A DNA stretch of 64,000 nt. Origin: Vibrio profundi. GTDB lineage: Bacteria > Pseudomonadota > Gammaproteobacteria > Enterobacterales > Vibrionaceae. The notes under the pieces were generated by a model that worked only from the letters and a program-made list of their open reading frames with translations, was not told the DNA's origin and made no database searches. This document shows positions 16,357 through 26,288 of this stretch, one piece after another. How positions within the stretch are numbered: the stretch's first letter is position 1; every line of letters starts with the position of its first letter. The DNA is taken from assembly GCF_005281835.1 (NCBI RefSeq), contig NZ_RZIS01000003.1, forward strand, positions 186,001-250,000, written 5' to 3'. The translations under genes were made by a program, and so were the position numbers.

Positions 16357-16675
16357 TAAGTTGTCAGCAGGAAGCAGACACGGAACAGGAAAGACCCACG
16401 GATAGGTCATCTTCAGGACGAAGATTAGATGATTCAGGATGAATTATCTGCAAAGGATGCAACAGGACACCACTTAAGGATTAAGTGATGTGAGCTAACT
16501 AGGATAGTTGGCAGGCAGGATAGCCGAGGACACCGCTAGGATGGCGATGAAAAGGAATGCGCTGAAGGATACAGCACACTATCAAGGAATAGATGCAGGG
16601 AGCACCTATTAGTAGCTGGATTGCTGCGAGTAAGAACAGAAACCCACCAAGTGAAAACTTGGTGGGTTTTTCTTT
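16357..16675 (+). ncRNA. csrB: CsrB-family regulatory sRNA
   Basis: About 320 nt with no ORF but roughly 17 GGA motifs, most as AGGA or AAGGA. Several sit in hairpin loops: ATCTTCAGGACGAAGAT (16409-16425), CACTTAAGGATTAAGTG (16471-16487), AACTAGGATAGTT (16497-16509), CGCTAGGATGGCG (16534-16546). The RNA ends in a strong terminator. This is the hallmark of CsrB/CsrC/RsmZ RNAs, which sequester the translational regulator CsrA. Vibrios carry two to four such genes, so the exact letter (B, C or D) cannot be given. A VarA-type box lies upstream, linking it to the VarS-VarA system and thereby to quorum sensing and virulence. Confidence 0.88.
16641..16673 (+). terminator. terminator of the csrB-like RNA
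   Basis: AACCCACCAAGT (16641-16652) and ACTTGGTGGGTT (16657-16668) form a perfect 12-bp stem with a GAAA loop, followed by TTTTCTTT. It touches the stop codon of the convergent transporter gene. Confidence 0.9.
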
Positions 16676-17591
16676 ATTTCAGTTTAATAATCGACAAGAT
16701 TACCAGTGTCATTCCAGCGGCATGAAACATAGTGAAAGGTTCGCCTAAGATAGCGATTGCAAAAATAGCGGTAATGACAGGACCGATATTGCTGGTTAAG
16801 CTCAATAGCGAAGGTGTGAGTCGGGCCATTGCTGCTGCGACAAAATAAGAGGGCAGTACGGTACAAAAAATCCCTAAGGCCACGCCTAGAATAACTAGCT
16901 CTTGATTGAGTGAAGTCATGTCTAAACCTGATACCTGCAAGTGAATCAAGATAGTGACTCCAGCACTCCCCATTCCGATGCTTGTAAATAGCTGGCTGCC
17001 AATCGCAGTGATGATCCGTTTACTTAAGATTAAGTAACACGCAAAAATAAAAGCGGAACTTATCGCAAGGCCGCTACCAAACCATACTTGACTTCCTAGG
17101 TACGAAAAATCGTGCGCTACAATTAGGCTGATCCCTAGATAACCGATGATAATGGCTGAAACGGTTTTTCTGTTTGGCTTCTGTCCATAAAAACACCAGC
17201 TTAATAACACGACAAAAGTTGGAAATAAGAAGATCAGTAGCCTTTCTAATTGCGCAGAAATGGATGCTAGTGCGGTGATATCCAAGTAGCTCGCTAAGTA
17301 ATAGCCAAGTATGCCAATAGCAGCAGCTTGCCATCCATAATTACGGATATGTTTTCGATTTTGTTCGCTTCTAAGGCTCCAAATCAGCATCACCAGATAG
17401 AGTGGCAGTGAGCTAAATGCCCTTAGTGACATGATTGACGTGGCATCGCCGCCATACTGATAAGCGAGCTTGATGAGAACAGGTTTAATTGAAAAGAGCG
17501 CAGCGCCGATAAGTGCGAAAATAAGCCCTTGTTTGTATTGGCTTGAGGTTGTTGCATTTTCAAAAGTGCTATCGACGGTTTTTTCTGACAT
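16674..17591 (-). CDS. EamA/DMT-family inner-membrane transporter
   Basis: 305 residues with about ten hydrophobic helices in two EamA repeats (about 14-145 and 155-300). Such proteins are usually metabolite or amino-acid exporters; the substrate is not readable. The start has an AAGGAAG site. A Leu-rich leader peptide and competing hairpins lie 85-140 bp upstream, so expression may respond to charged tRNA-Leu. It is convergent with the csrB-like gene. Confidence 0.85.
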   Translation of the reverse strand: MSEKTVDSTFENATTSSQYKQGLIFALIGAALFSIKPVLIKLAYQYGGDATSIMSLRAFSSLPLYLVMLIWSLRSEQNRKHIRNYGWQAAAIGILGYYLASYLDITALASISAQLERLLIFLFPTFVVLLSWCFYGQKPNRKTVSAIIIGYLGISLIVAHDFSYLGSQVWFGSGLAISSAFIFACYLILSKRIITAIGSQLFTSIGMGSAGVTILIHLQVSGLDMTSLNQELVILGVALGIFCTVLPSYFVAAAMARLTPSLLSLTSNIGPVITAIFAIAILGEPFTMFHAAGMTLVILSIIKLK

Positions 17592-17641
17592 GTGCTCGCT
17601 TCCTTGTTGAGGGCTACGAGCGAAAGCAAAAGAGGGGAAAC

Positions 17642-17665
17642 CCTGGCTGTCTACTCGCAGCCAGG
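17642..17665 (-). promoter_or_regulatory. attenuator-like hairpin ahead of the DMT transporter
   Basis: On the minus strand CCTGGCTG and CAGCCAGG form an 8-bp stem. The downstream arm (ACAGCCA) can instead pair with TGGCTGT inside the leader peptide's Trp-Leu-Leu codons, giving mutually exclusive structures as in amino-acid attenuators. The following U content is modest (GGTTTCCCCTCTTTT). Confidence 0.45.
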
Positions 17666-17676
17666 TATAACTAATC

Positions 17677-17733
17677 CTACCGGCTACGTGGTATAAGAAG
17701 TAACAGCCAAAGGTAAGAATAGTTAGTGTTCAT
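17677..17733 (-). CDS. putative Leu-rich leader peptide
   Basis: 18 codons, MNTNYSYLWLLLLIPRSR, with five Leu codons of eight around one Trp, preceded by GAGA. It ends 12 nt before the hairpin at 17642-17665. Size, a run of one amino acid and position fit a transcription-attenuation leader. No known leader was matched; the reading as a translated peptide is inference. Confidence 0.45.
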   Translation of the reverse strand: MNTNYSYLWLLLLIPRSR

Positions 17734-17823
17734 AGAATCTCTCATTTGATGAAATTTCAGCCTACTAAGGTTTTGTAACATGCACAAGCTCTCATTTACT
17801 TATTTAGTCAGGTGAGCTTAAGG

Positions 17824-18501
17824 TTACCAGCGGCGAAACCCACACGTATCTATATGAAAACGTAATCCGGAATACAAACCTAACCCAACGTCATATTTCT
17901 GCCCGACTTTATTGTGTATGGCAATGAGCTTTTTATGAAGTTCTGCGCGGTCTATTTCTTGTGACGGAACTAAGTCTAATGCACAAAAGTTGAGATGTTT
18001 ACTTCGTGCTGCGCCCCCTGCCTGTTTGTTGTAGATATCGGTTCTTTCGCCAGAGACAGGAATCACTATACCTATTTCGGGTTCAATATATTCTTGAATG
18101 AACTTAAGTGTATTGATCATTGTTGAAATATGATCGCGGTGCGGCAAAGTGAATAGGGCTGTGTTACTCATTACCCAGTCTGTACCTTGAAGTAAAATTA
18201 AGTGGAGCGGCATGCTCTGCTGGATTCCAGCATCACGAAGCTGATTGCCAATTTTCTTGATTTTGTCTTCCGCGTGATTGAGTAATACCCAACCTTGAAA
18301 AGCGGTGCGCGTTGGTACTTTATACCCATGAACATCGACAACCAAATCATCATAAGAAAGCTCCTCTTCAACACTATAGAGTTTGGAGAACTCTTCTGGC
18401 ATCGGCTGTGAATTAATCACTAGAAGGCTCAACAATAGGCTTAAGCTCATAAACATAATCCATACGAATGAATGAACTCTGAGTATAGACGTCAATAACA
18501 A
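17824..18501 (-). CDS. M15-family D,D-carboxypeptidase-like protein
   Basis: 225 residues. An N-terminal hydrophobic segment (about 8-30) acts as signal or anchor, so the domain should be periplasmic. The C-terminal half has the M15 metallopeptidase pattern: SGERTDIYNKQAGG, then SKHLNFCALDLVP (zinc His and Asp) and RFHIDTCGFRRW (zinc His). It probably cuts peptidoglycan stem peptides. The open frame begins at a TTG without a clear ribosome site. Inner ATGs at 18456 and 18450 would trim the start; the boundary is uncertain. Confidence 0.72.
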   Translation of the reverse strand: MLLTSILRVHSFVWIMFMSLSLLLSLLVINSQPMPEEFSKLYSVEEELSYDDLVVDVHGYKVPTRTAFQGWVLLNHAEDKIKKIGNQLRDAGIQQSMPLHLILLQGTDWVMSNTALFTLPHRDHISTMINTLKFIQEYIEPEIGIVIPVSGERTDIYNKQAGGAARSKHLNFCALDLVPSQEIDRAELHKKLIAIHNKVGQKYDVGLGLYSGLRFHIDTCGFRRW

Positions 18502-18558
18502 AAACGATGATATAGGGGGAGAGGAACGAATTAGGATGTGGTTACTGCAGATAAAAAG

Positions 18559-18580
18559 AAACCCACCAGAAGGTGGGTTT
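18559..18580 (-). terminator. terminator of the yeeX gene
   Basis: AAACCCACC (18559-18567) and GGTGGGTTT (18572-18580) with an AGAA loop; on the minus strand TCTTTTTAT follows. It serves the leftward DUF496 gene. Confidence 0.8.
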
Positions 18581-18598
18581 TAAGACTGTTCGCTCAGG

Positions 18599-18913
18599 TT
18601 ATTTTTTACCTTGAGTTTGCTTGTCTTCTTCAGTTAGTTCGCGGATGCGACGGCTGATGTCACGGCGTGCTTTAGAGATTTCAGCACTCTTGATGATGTG
18701 ATCATCAACGCGATCTTCGTAGTCCGCTTTCATGTTTTTGATAATACCTAAGATCTCGTCATGAGACATTTCTGGCTTGATGTAGTCCAGTAGGTTATCC
18801 AGTAGGTCAACACGCTTACGGTTGTCACGAACTTTCTTTTCGTTGTCTAGAAGTTCACGTTTCAGTTTGTTCTTACGACGTGCTTGGTTAACGATTTCAA
18901 ATACGCTGCTCAT
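18599..18913 (-). CDS. yeeX: DUF496 family protein YeeX
   Basis: 104 residues, highly charged and helical. It is very like E. coli YeeX along its length: [57 protein letters not shown] and [11 protein letters not shown]. YeeX is a small cytoplasmic coiled-coil protein of unsettled function. It has its own terminator and a promoter region shared with the divergent 71-residue gene. Confidence 0.88.
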   Translation of the reverse strand: MSSVFEIVNQARRKNKLKRELLDNEKKVRDNRKRVDLLDNLLDYIKPEMSHDEILGIIKNMKADYEDRVDDHIIKSAEISKARRDISRRIRELTEEDKQTQGKK

Positions 18914-19097
18914 AGATTCCTTTTCCTAATCTTGATAATACGTTGTCTGACGACGATTAAAGCACAACAAAACGTGATGTAACAGTCTTTAGATCAAAGC
19001 ACACATGGAGTTGACTGAATAATCATCAATCTCGCCGAGCGGTGATTGTGTTTTGTTGATGTATCACGATATTATCCAAAGCAGAAAAACTATCTGA

Positions 19098-19313
19098 ATG
19101 AAAATACTAATGGATCAGCAGAAATTGCACGACGAGTTTGATGATGAAGAGCAATACATTGACTTGTCACCAGATCAAGAAAGAATCAGAAGTGCTTACG
19201 TCAAAGAGCGTAAGCAGCTTGAAGTCATCGAAATCGAGTTAAACCGTTCTAAGATTATTATGATTGATGAACAAGGCCGAAAGAAGAAAGTCCCTATTTT
19301 GTCCGAGCATTAA
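19098..19313 (+). CDS. small acidic protein, function unknown
   Basis: 71 residues, with an acidic N-terminal half (DEFDDEEQYIDLS) and a basic C-terminus (EQGRKKKVPILSEH). No signal peptide or membrane segment. It lies 65 bp ahead of yceH on the same strand and divergent from yeeX. Family not recognised. Confidence 0.55.
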   Translation: MKILMDQQKLHDEFDDEEQYIDLSPDQERIRSAYVKERKQLEVIEIELNRSKIIMIDEQGRKKKVPILSEH

Positions 19314-19378
19314 TGTTTTGCTCATCAGAAATGAGCAAAAGTTTGGATGGATTCGTAGACGAATAATAAGGAAAAGGT

Positions 19379-20035
19379 ATGAATGTTGAGCTTTCCCCAG
19401 TAGAAGCACGTGTAATTGGTTGTCTGATTGAAAAAGAGGTGACGACCCCTGATCACTACCCTCTGACTTTGAATAGTTTAACTACTGCATGTAATCAAAA
19501 GAGCAACCGCGAACCAGTGTTAGCTTTGTCGGAAGCTGAAGTTTTAGATACGGTTGAAGGGCTTATTTCTCGCCGTTTAGTGAGCGATGAAAGCAGTTTT
19601 AACAGCCGCGTGAGTAAATACCAGCATCGCTTTTGTAATACCGAGTTTGGTGACCTGCAATTTACTGAGCAAGAGCGCGGTGTTATTTGTTGTATGTTGT
19701 TACGTGGCGCGCAAACCCCGGGTGAACTTAGAACGCGTACCAACCGTCTAGCGTCATTCTCAGATGTAAAAGAAGTGGAAGCGGTACTCGATGCGCTTGC
19801 TCAACGTGAAGCGGGTGCTTTAGTTGTGAAGTTACCGCGTGAAGCAGGCAAAAGGGAGTCTCGCTATCAACACCTACTTAGTGGAGAAGTTGACATTGAG
19901 GCGTTTGTTTCCTCTGCACCTGTTGCTTCGACATCTCCAGCTAATAATGATCGATTAACTGAACTCGAAAGTGAAGTATCGAGCCTTAAACAAGAACTCG
20001 CTGAATTAAAAGAGTTAGTGAACTCGCTTATCTGA
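19379..20035 (+). CDS. yceH: DUF480 family protein YceH
   Basis: 218 residues. Family hallmarks are the start [25 protein letters not shown] (residues 5-29), [16 protein letters not shown], and [20 protein letters not shown]. The fold is two winged-helix domains with a C-terminal coiled coil (about 195-218); the role is not established. Its stop overlaps the start of the next gene by one base (TGATG), so the two are coupled. Confidence 0.9.
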   Translation: MNVELSPVEARVIGCLIEKEVTTPDHYPLTLNSLTTACNQKSNREPVLALSEAEVLDTVEGLISRRLVSDESSFNSRVSKYQHRFCNTEFGDLQFTEQERGVICCMLLRGAQTPGELRTRTNRLASFSDVKEVEAVLDALAQREAGALVVKLPREAGKRESRYQHLLSGEVDIEAFVSSAPVASTSPANNDRLTELESEVSSLKQELAELKELVNSLI

Positions 20036-20340
20036 TGTCAGATAAATCAAAAAATACGGATTGGGTCGTTTACCTGATCCGTAATCGCCACAATGCGCTT
20101 TATTGTGGCATTACCAATGACCTACCAAGACGCTTCGAGCAACACCAGTCAGGAAAAGGTGCGAAAGCCTTAAAGGGGAAAGGCCCGTTAAGCTTAGTAT
20201 GGCACCACACTACCGAGTCAAAAAGTGCAGCTTTGAAGATGGAGTACTCCATTAAGCAGCAACCCAAAGCTAAGAAAGAAAAGCTAGTGAGATCACAATT
20301 ATCCATTGAACTAATCGATGGTACGGTAGTCTATAGCTAG
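20035..20340 (+). CDS. GIY-YIG domain protein (YhbQ-like)
   Basis: 101 residues, the size of a single-domain GIY-YIG nuclease-fold protein. Motifs are VYLIRNRHNALYCGITNDL (the GIY-YIG equivalent is VYL...YCG), RRFEQHQSGKGAKALKGKGPL and the catalytic Glu region KSAALKMEYSIKQ. It may act on DNA ends or branched DNA, but the cellular role of this group is unclear. Translationally coupled to yceH. Confidence 0.87.
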   Translation: MSDKSKNTDWVVYLIRNRHNALYCGITNDLPRRFEQHQSGKGAKALKGKGPLSLVWHHTTESKSAALKMEYSIKQQPKAKKEKLVRSQLSIELIDGTVVYS

Positions 20341-20410
20341 ATTTTATGTTCCTGTCTAATTTATAGACTAACCTTATGATGCTATTTAGAATTATAAGGT
20401 TGATATGGAT

Positions 20411-21544
20411 ATGAAACAGCTAAATAAAATGGCGCTAGCAGTGGGTTTTGCTTGTGCGTCGATGTCAGTTCAAGCTGCCAATCATGTTGCAGATGGCCGT
20501 GGCAATGCAATGGGTAATACCGGCGTAGCGTCGGCAGATTATCTTGTTGCTCCTTTCTATAACCCAGCTCTGGGTGCAAATTTTCGCGAACACGATGACT
20601 TTGGATTATTACTCCCAGCGGTTGGCGTGAACGCGAGAGATACTGATGAATCATTGGCGACACTCGATGACTTACAGGACTCGATTGAAGAATTTGAAAG
20701 TAACCCTTCTCCAGCTGTAGAAGCTGAATTGAACGGGTATTTAGATGATTTAACGGGTAATAAACCTGTTGTAGTAACCGCGGGGGCGGGTATCGCAATA
20801 GCATTACCTATTGAGGCTGTATCGACCAACCTGTTTACTCGAGGTTATGTGGAAGTCATAGCATCAGCCGATATAGACGACAACCCAAATACAACGTTGA
20901 GATATGAGAATTCGACGGTTGAAATGGCGGCTTTTGGGTATGCGGAAATTGGTATATCGTTTGCTAAAGAGTTTGTGATTCAAGAAGAGCGAGTATCATT
21001 TGGTATCTCTCCAAAATACCAAGAGCTTACAACCTATTCCGCAAGCTCTAAAGTTGAAGATTTCGATCTGGATGATTATGACCAATCTGAAATGTCAGAA
21101 ACCGCATTTAACTTTGATATAGGTGCGGTCTGGTATAGAGAGAACTTCCGCGTCGGTTTCGCAATTAAAGATGTACTGGCACAAGAAGTGGCGTTTTCAC
21201 AGGGGACAACTGGGGTATATGAGCTAAATCCGCAAGCAACACTTGGCTTTGCTTATGCTCATGAATATTTTACATTGGCGGCTGATGCTGACTTAACCAG
21301 TCAAGAGCGCTTTAAGAATGTAGATGATGACACCCAGTTTATTCGTTTCGGTATTGAAGGTGATGCATGGGGCTGGGCACAGCTCAGAGCGGGTTATGAA
21401 ATTGATATCGAAGATACGTTAGATAACTCTCTAACAGCAGGTATTGGGATTAGCCCTTGGGATGTGGTTAGTTTAGATCTTGCAGGATCATATGCTGGTG
21501 ACAACCAATTTGGTGCTTCTGGGAATCTTGCTTTCACATTCTAG
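20411..21544 (+). CDS. outer-membrane barrel of the TraF_2 type
   Basis: 377 residues from the ATG at 20411; an ATG two codons earlier is equally placed to the AAGGT site. The signal peptide is cleaved near VQAAN. The family start ADGRGNAMGNTGVASADYLV and FYNPAL are present, then beta strands to a C-terminal LAFTF. Databases often name this family conjugal transfer TraF, but nothing conjugative is nearby; it is an FadL-like envelope barrel of unknown substrate. Confidence 0.78.
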   Translation: MKQLNKMALAVGFACASMSVQAANHVADGRGNAMGNTGVASADYLVAPFYNPALGANFREHDDFGLLLPAVGVNARDTDESLATLDDLQDSIEEFESNPSPAVEAELNGYLDDLTGNKPVVVTAGAGIAIALPIEAVSTNLFTRGYVEVIASADIDDNPNTTLRYENSTVEMAAFGYAEIGISFAKEFVIQEERVSFGISPKYQELTTYSASSKVEDFDLDDYDQSEMSETAFNFDIGAVWYRENFRVGFAIKDVLAQEVAFSQGTTGVYELNPQATLGFAYAHEYFTLAADADLTSQERFKNVDDDTQFIRFGIEGDAWGWAQLRAGYEIDIEDTLDNSLTAGIGISPWDVVSLDLAGSYAGDNQFGASGNLAFTF

Positions 21545-21567
21545 AATCCAAGTTTGTTTACAATGAT

Positions 21568-21593
21568 AAAGCCGCCTTCAAGGCGGCTTTTAT
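21568..21593 (+). terminator. terminator after the TraF_2-type barrel gene
   Basis: AAAGCCGCC (21568-21576) and GGCGGCTTT (21582-21590) around TTCAA, followed by TAT. Confidence 0.8.
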
Positions 21594-21620
21594 GTATTTG
21601 CACTCAACAATAGTGACTGG

Positions 21621-21645
21621 TTATCGTTTATTCAGATAACGATAA
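21621..21645. repeat. inverted repeat upstream of luxPQ
   Basis: TTATCGTT (21621-21628) and AACGATAA (21638-21645), 9 bp apart, about 150 bp ahead of luxP. It is possibly an operator for luxPQ; no regulator can be named. Confidence 0.4.
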
Positions 21646-21792
21646 AAATTATTGTGAACACCATACTAATTAGCGGCGAGAGCTATCATTTTGTTTATTT
21701 GTCCCCCATAATATATGCACGTCATCGCACGAATGGCGATTGGTTAGGTTACAAAAATGAGCCAAAGTAGCTCATCACATAATGAGAATTAA

Positions 21793-22889
<1,097 letters not shown>

Positions 22890-22890
<1 letters not shown>

Positions 22891-25472
22891 TGAGAAAACG
22901 GTACTCCGAACTGCAACGTCCAACCCTCGCTAAACTTATTACTCGAATCATTATTCTTGTAATAGGGATGATGGCAGTTGGAGTGCTGATTCAAAATTAT
23001 CAAACCAGCAGTAAAATCATTCAGCAAGAAACCAGCAGAACAGTCAAACAAACATCGAGCTTGATTCAGAATATGTTCGATTACCGCTTGTCTGTTCTGC
23101 AACTTCATCAAGACAGCAGTTCTAATAGCCAAGCCCTCACAAACTTCTTTACAACGAAAGACCAAGAGTCATTAAGTTATTACTTCTTTGGCATCGATCA
23201 AAAAGAACCGGACCACGCGCCAGATCTACGTTTCGTCACTACTCATGATGGGATGGTGTGGAATGATGGTAATTCTCACTTCTATGGCCTCTCTCAAGAC
23301 AATCTAGCGACGTTAGCCAATAAGGTTGCATTTAGCAGTAATTGGCATTTCATTAAAATCGATACTGACATTGGTGAACGCCATATTTTGGCTCGCCGTA
23401 CCCCCGTTATCGCTCCGGAATCTGGAGAGGTTTTAGGCCAGCTTTATATTGCCATTATCTTGGATAATAACTTCTCGCTGGCTGAGTCGATTCAAAAAGG
23501 CAGCAACTGCGAAAACATCGTGATTGAAGCTCATGGCAAACCTGTCACATCGACGTTCTCCGGAAAAGAAGAGTATTCCGTTTCAGATGTTCTTAATTAC
23601 ACCACGCACGACGTCGACTCCCTAGGTCACTTTGTCACGATCACAACGATTCAGATTAATTCAGTAGAAACTCCCTTAATTATCCGAGCCGTTCAAAAAA
23701 ACTCGAATGTTATTGAGCTTGAGAAGAACCATAGGCAAGCGCTATTGCTGGTGATTTTCGGTATTTTGATGTTGTCGATTCTAGCGCGAGCTTGGATTCA
23801 GAAACGAGTATCTGGCGAACTTGATAAATTGATGGATTACACGCGTTCGGCTAGTAACGCTGAAAAATTCAATGAATTCGATGGCTCGGCTATTTATGAA
23901 TTCGACCATATTGGCCGTACACTTGAGGGGACTTTTGAACGGCTAGTGGAGCAAAACCAAAAACTCCAAGATTTGTTTAATTTTGCGCATTCACCAATCT
24001 TGGTGTGGTCAGACACTGGAAATCTGATTCAGATGAACCCGGCGGCGGAGCTAGAGCTATCTAAAGTTGATGCAAGTGATGATCAAGCTTCTCCAGACTT
24101 CTCTCCGGCTAAAACCTTTGAAAATGACATGCTGCAACACATTAATATGGTGGTGCAGGGCGCAACGCTCACGGGGATTAACGTTCCTATCGGTAACAAA
24201 GTCTTTAGATGGAATTTGTCACCGATTAAAGTGGAACATGGCATTTCTGGGGTGGTGGTTCAAGGACAAGATATCACTAAGCTGATTGATGCAGAAAAGC
24301 AGAGTAATTTGGCTCGTAAAGAAGCCGAGCAACTCGCCAGTGTTCGCGCGGACTTCCTAGCGAAAATGAGCCATGAAATTCGCACCCCGTTAAACGGCAT
24401 TCTAGGTGTAGCCCAACTGCTTAAACGTTCTATTCACAATGAAGCCAATGTCGAGCAAGTGGATATTCTGTGTAATAGCGCGGAACATTTGTTGGCCGTG
24501 TTGAATGACATTTTAGATTTTTCAAAGATAGAACAAGGCCAGTTCCACATTCAACAGAAAGACTTCAAAGTGGTTGAGTTGGTCAACACTCTTGAAAAGA
24601 TCTATCAGCCGTTATGTGTTGAAAAAGGGATCGAGCTTAAACTCGATAACCCTATAGCGAAAGAAACTGAAATTTATACCGATCAAGTTCGTTTGAATCA
24701 GATTTTGTTTAATTTATTGAGCAACGCTATCAAATTTACTCCGAGTGGAGAGATTTCAGTCGAGCTCAATTTGGAGACGGTACCTAACTCGACGAAGGGC
24801 GAATTCTCAATTGTAGTCAAAGATAGCGGCATTGGTATTCGCGAAGACAAATTGGATGCGGTATTCGAACCATTTGTTCAAGAAGAGCCGACGATCACTC
24901 GTGAGTACGGCGGAACAGGCTTAGGCTTGGCAATCGTTAAGAACTTAGTCGATATGCTTGAGGGTGACATCAAAGTCAAAAGTGAGAAAGGCAATGGCTC
25001 GACGTTTATTGTCGATATTCCAGTTGAGATTCGCTTTGCGCCAAAATTGAGTTCCGTTGCGGATAGTGAATCTGAGTCTACGGATCTGTTTGATGACGCA
25101 CTCAAAGTTTTGCTGGTGGAAGATAATCACACCAATGCGTTTATCGCTCAAGCATTTTGTAAGAAATACGGCATGATTGTTACTTGGGCCAAAGATGGTC
25201 TGGAAGCGCTTACCTCACTAGAATCAGAATCCTACGATTTGATCCTAATGGATAATCAGTTACCAAACTTGGGCGGTATTGAAACCACTCAGCGTATTCG
25301 TGATGAGCTGAAATTGAATACGCCTGTATACGCCTGTACGGCGGACACACAGAAGTTAACTCGAGATAGCTTTATGTCGGCGGGGGCGGATTACGTGATC
25401 GTTAAACCTATAAAAGAAAACGACTTACACCAAGCGTTCGTCCACTACAAACAGTCATTTTTACGAGCCTAG
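22890..25472 (+). CDS. luxQ: autoinducer-2 sensor kinase/phosphatase LuxQ
   Basis: 860 residues. The first transmembrane helix is near 16-37, the periplasmic LuxP-binding tandem PAS region near 38-280, and the second helix near 283-302. A cytoplasmic PAS follows, then HisKA with H495 ([11 protein letters not shown]), HATPase (DSGIGI, GGTGLGL) and a receiver with D788 (LMDNQLP). At low AI-2 it phosphorylates the LuxU-LuxO relay; with AI-2 it acts as phosphatase. H and D positions agree closely with those of V. harveyi LuxQ. luxU and luxO are not in the window. Confidence 0.95.
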
Positions 25473-25500
25473 ATTGCAGCTCGCGCCTAGTTGGTTCTTA

Positions 25501-26166
25501 TTACAATGTTCCAGCTAGGAAAGCTTGCTCTAACACTTCGCGTTTTAAGTCTTGGCTCATATCGATGCTGTTTTCATAGCGTATACCCACCAACCAGCCA
25601 CCAGGCTTCTTAATTACGCGTACGACCTTATAGCTAATGTCCTTTGGAAGGAATTCATTCAACTTGGTTGAGATTTCAATGTTAGATTTTGAATTCAGGT
25701 CAGGATCTTCAGACAGCAAAATACCGCATCCAGAGATCGAAAAATCTACAAGTTTGCCTTCGTAAGTGACTGATTGAGAGACGAGTTGACACTCAAGATC
25801 GATCTTATACCTTTCATGCTCTCTAACGGGCTTAGTCGCAATGTTAACGGGAGGACGCAGGAACAGCATTCGAGCAGGTTTAGAGATGAGGCAAATGGTA
25901 CTGGTTTTGAACGCAATAATATGCCCAAGCTCAGTGTCGGTGATTGCTCGTATAATGATATCAACGTTATCGAGCTTTCTAAGTACTAGGCTTTCGACTA
26001 CATGTTTAGATAGATCAAGGACGAGATAACCCTCATGCTTAACACCAACATAAGTTGCCGAAATAGATACGGAATCATTTGGTCCGAAATTTAAAGCAGC
26101 GGATACTCTTGAACCAGGCTTTAAGTGGTTGATTAGTTGTTTGTTTTTTTCTGACTGCTGACTCAT
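25501..26166 (-). CDS. PilZ-domain c-di-GMP receptor protein (YcgR-like)
   Basis: 221 residues: an N-terminal YcgR/PilZN-like beta domain (about 10-105) and a C-terminal PilZ domain. Both c-di-GMP binding motifs are intact, RxxxR as R115-E-H-E-R119 and DxSxxG at 141-146 (DFSISG). Such proteins slow flagella or alter envelope functions when c-di-GMP rises. It converges with luxQ. It may be downstream of the GGDEF protein at 30.5 kb, but proximity is the only hint. Confidence 0.85.
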   Translation of the reverse strand: MSQQSEKNKQLINHLKPGSRVSAALNFGPNDSVSISATYVGVKHEGYLVLDLSKHVVESLVLRKLDNVDIIIRAITDTELGHIIAFKTSTICLISKPARMLFLRPPVNIATKPVREHERYKIDLECQLVSQSVTYEGKLVDFSISGCGILLSEDPDLNSKSNIEISTKLNEFLPKDISYKVVRVIKKPGGWLVGIRYENSIDMSQDLKREVLEQAFLAGTL

Positions 26167-26245
26167 GTACTGCGAAAGGATATTTAATTGGAATGAAGTT
26201 CAATATACCTTCGACATGGTTTGTTGTCAGTTATTTATGATGAGT

Positions 26246-26278
26246 AATATGACACTACGCACTGTGTAGTGTCATATT
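26246..26278. repeat. perfect 13-bp inverted repeat between glpD and the PilZ gene
   Basis: AATATGACACTAC (26246-26258) and GTAGTGTCATATT (26266-26278) with a 7-nt loop. It starts 10 bp past the glpD stop on the minus strand and could end the glpD mRNA. The T-rich side lies on the plus strand, so classical termination of the leftward transcript is not obvious. Confidence 0.55.
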
Positions 26279-26288
26279 TTGCAGCAGA

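Noticed and set aside
20411..21544. Reading the TraF_2-type gene as part of a conjugation system
   Set aside because: The family name is historical; no other transfer gene, relaxase or mobile element is present.
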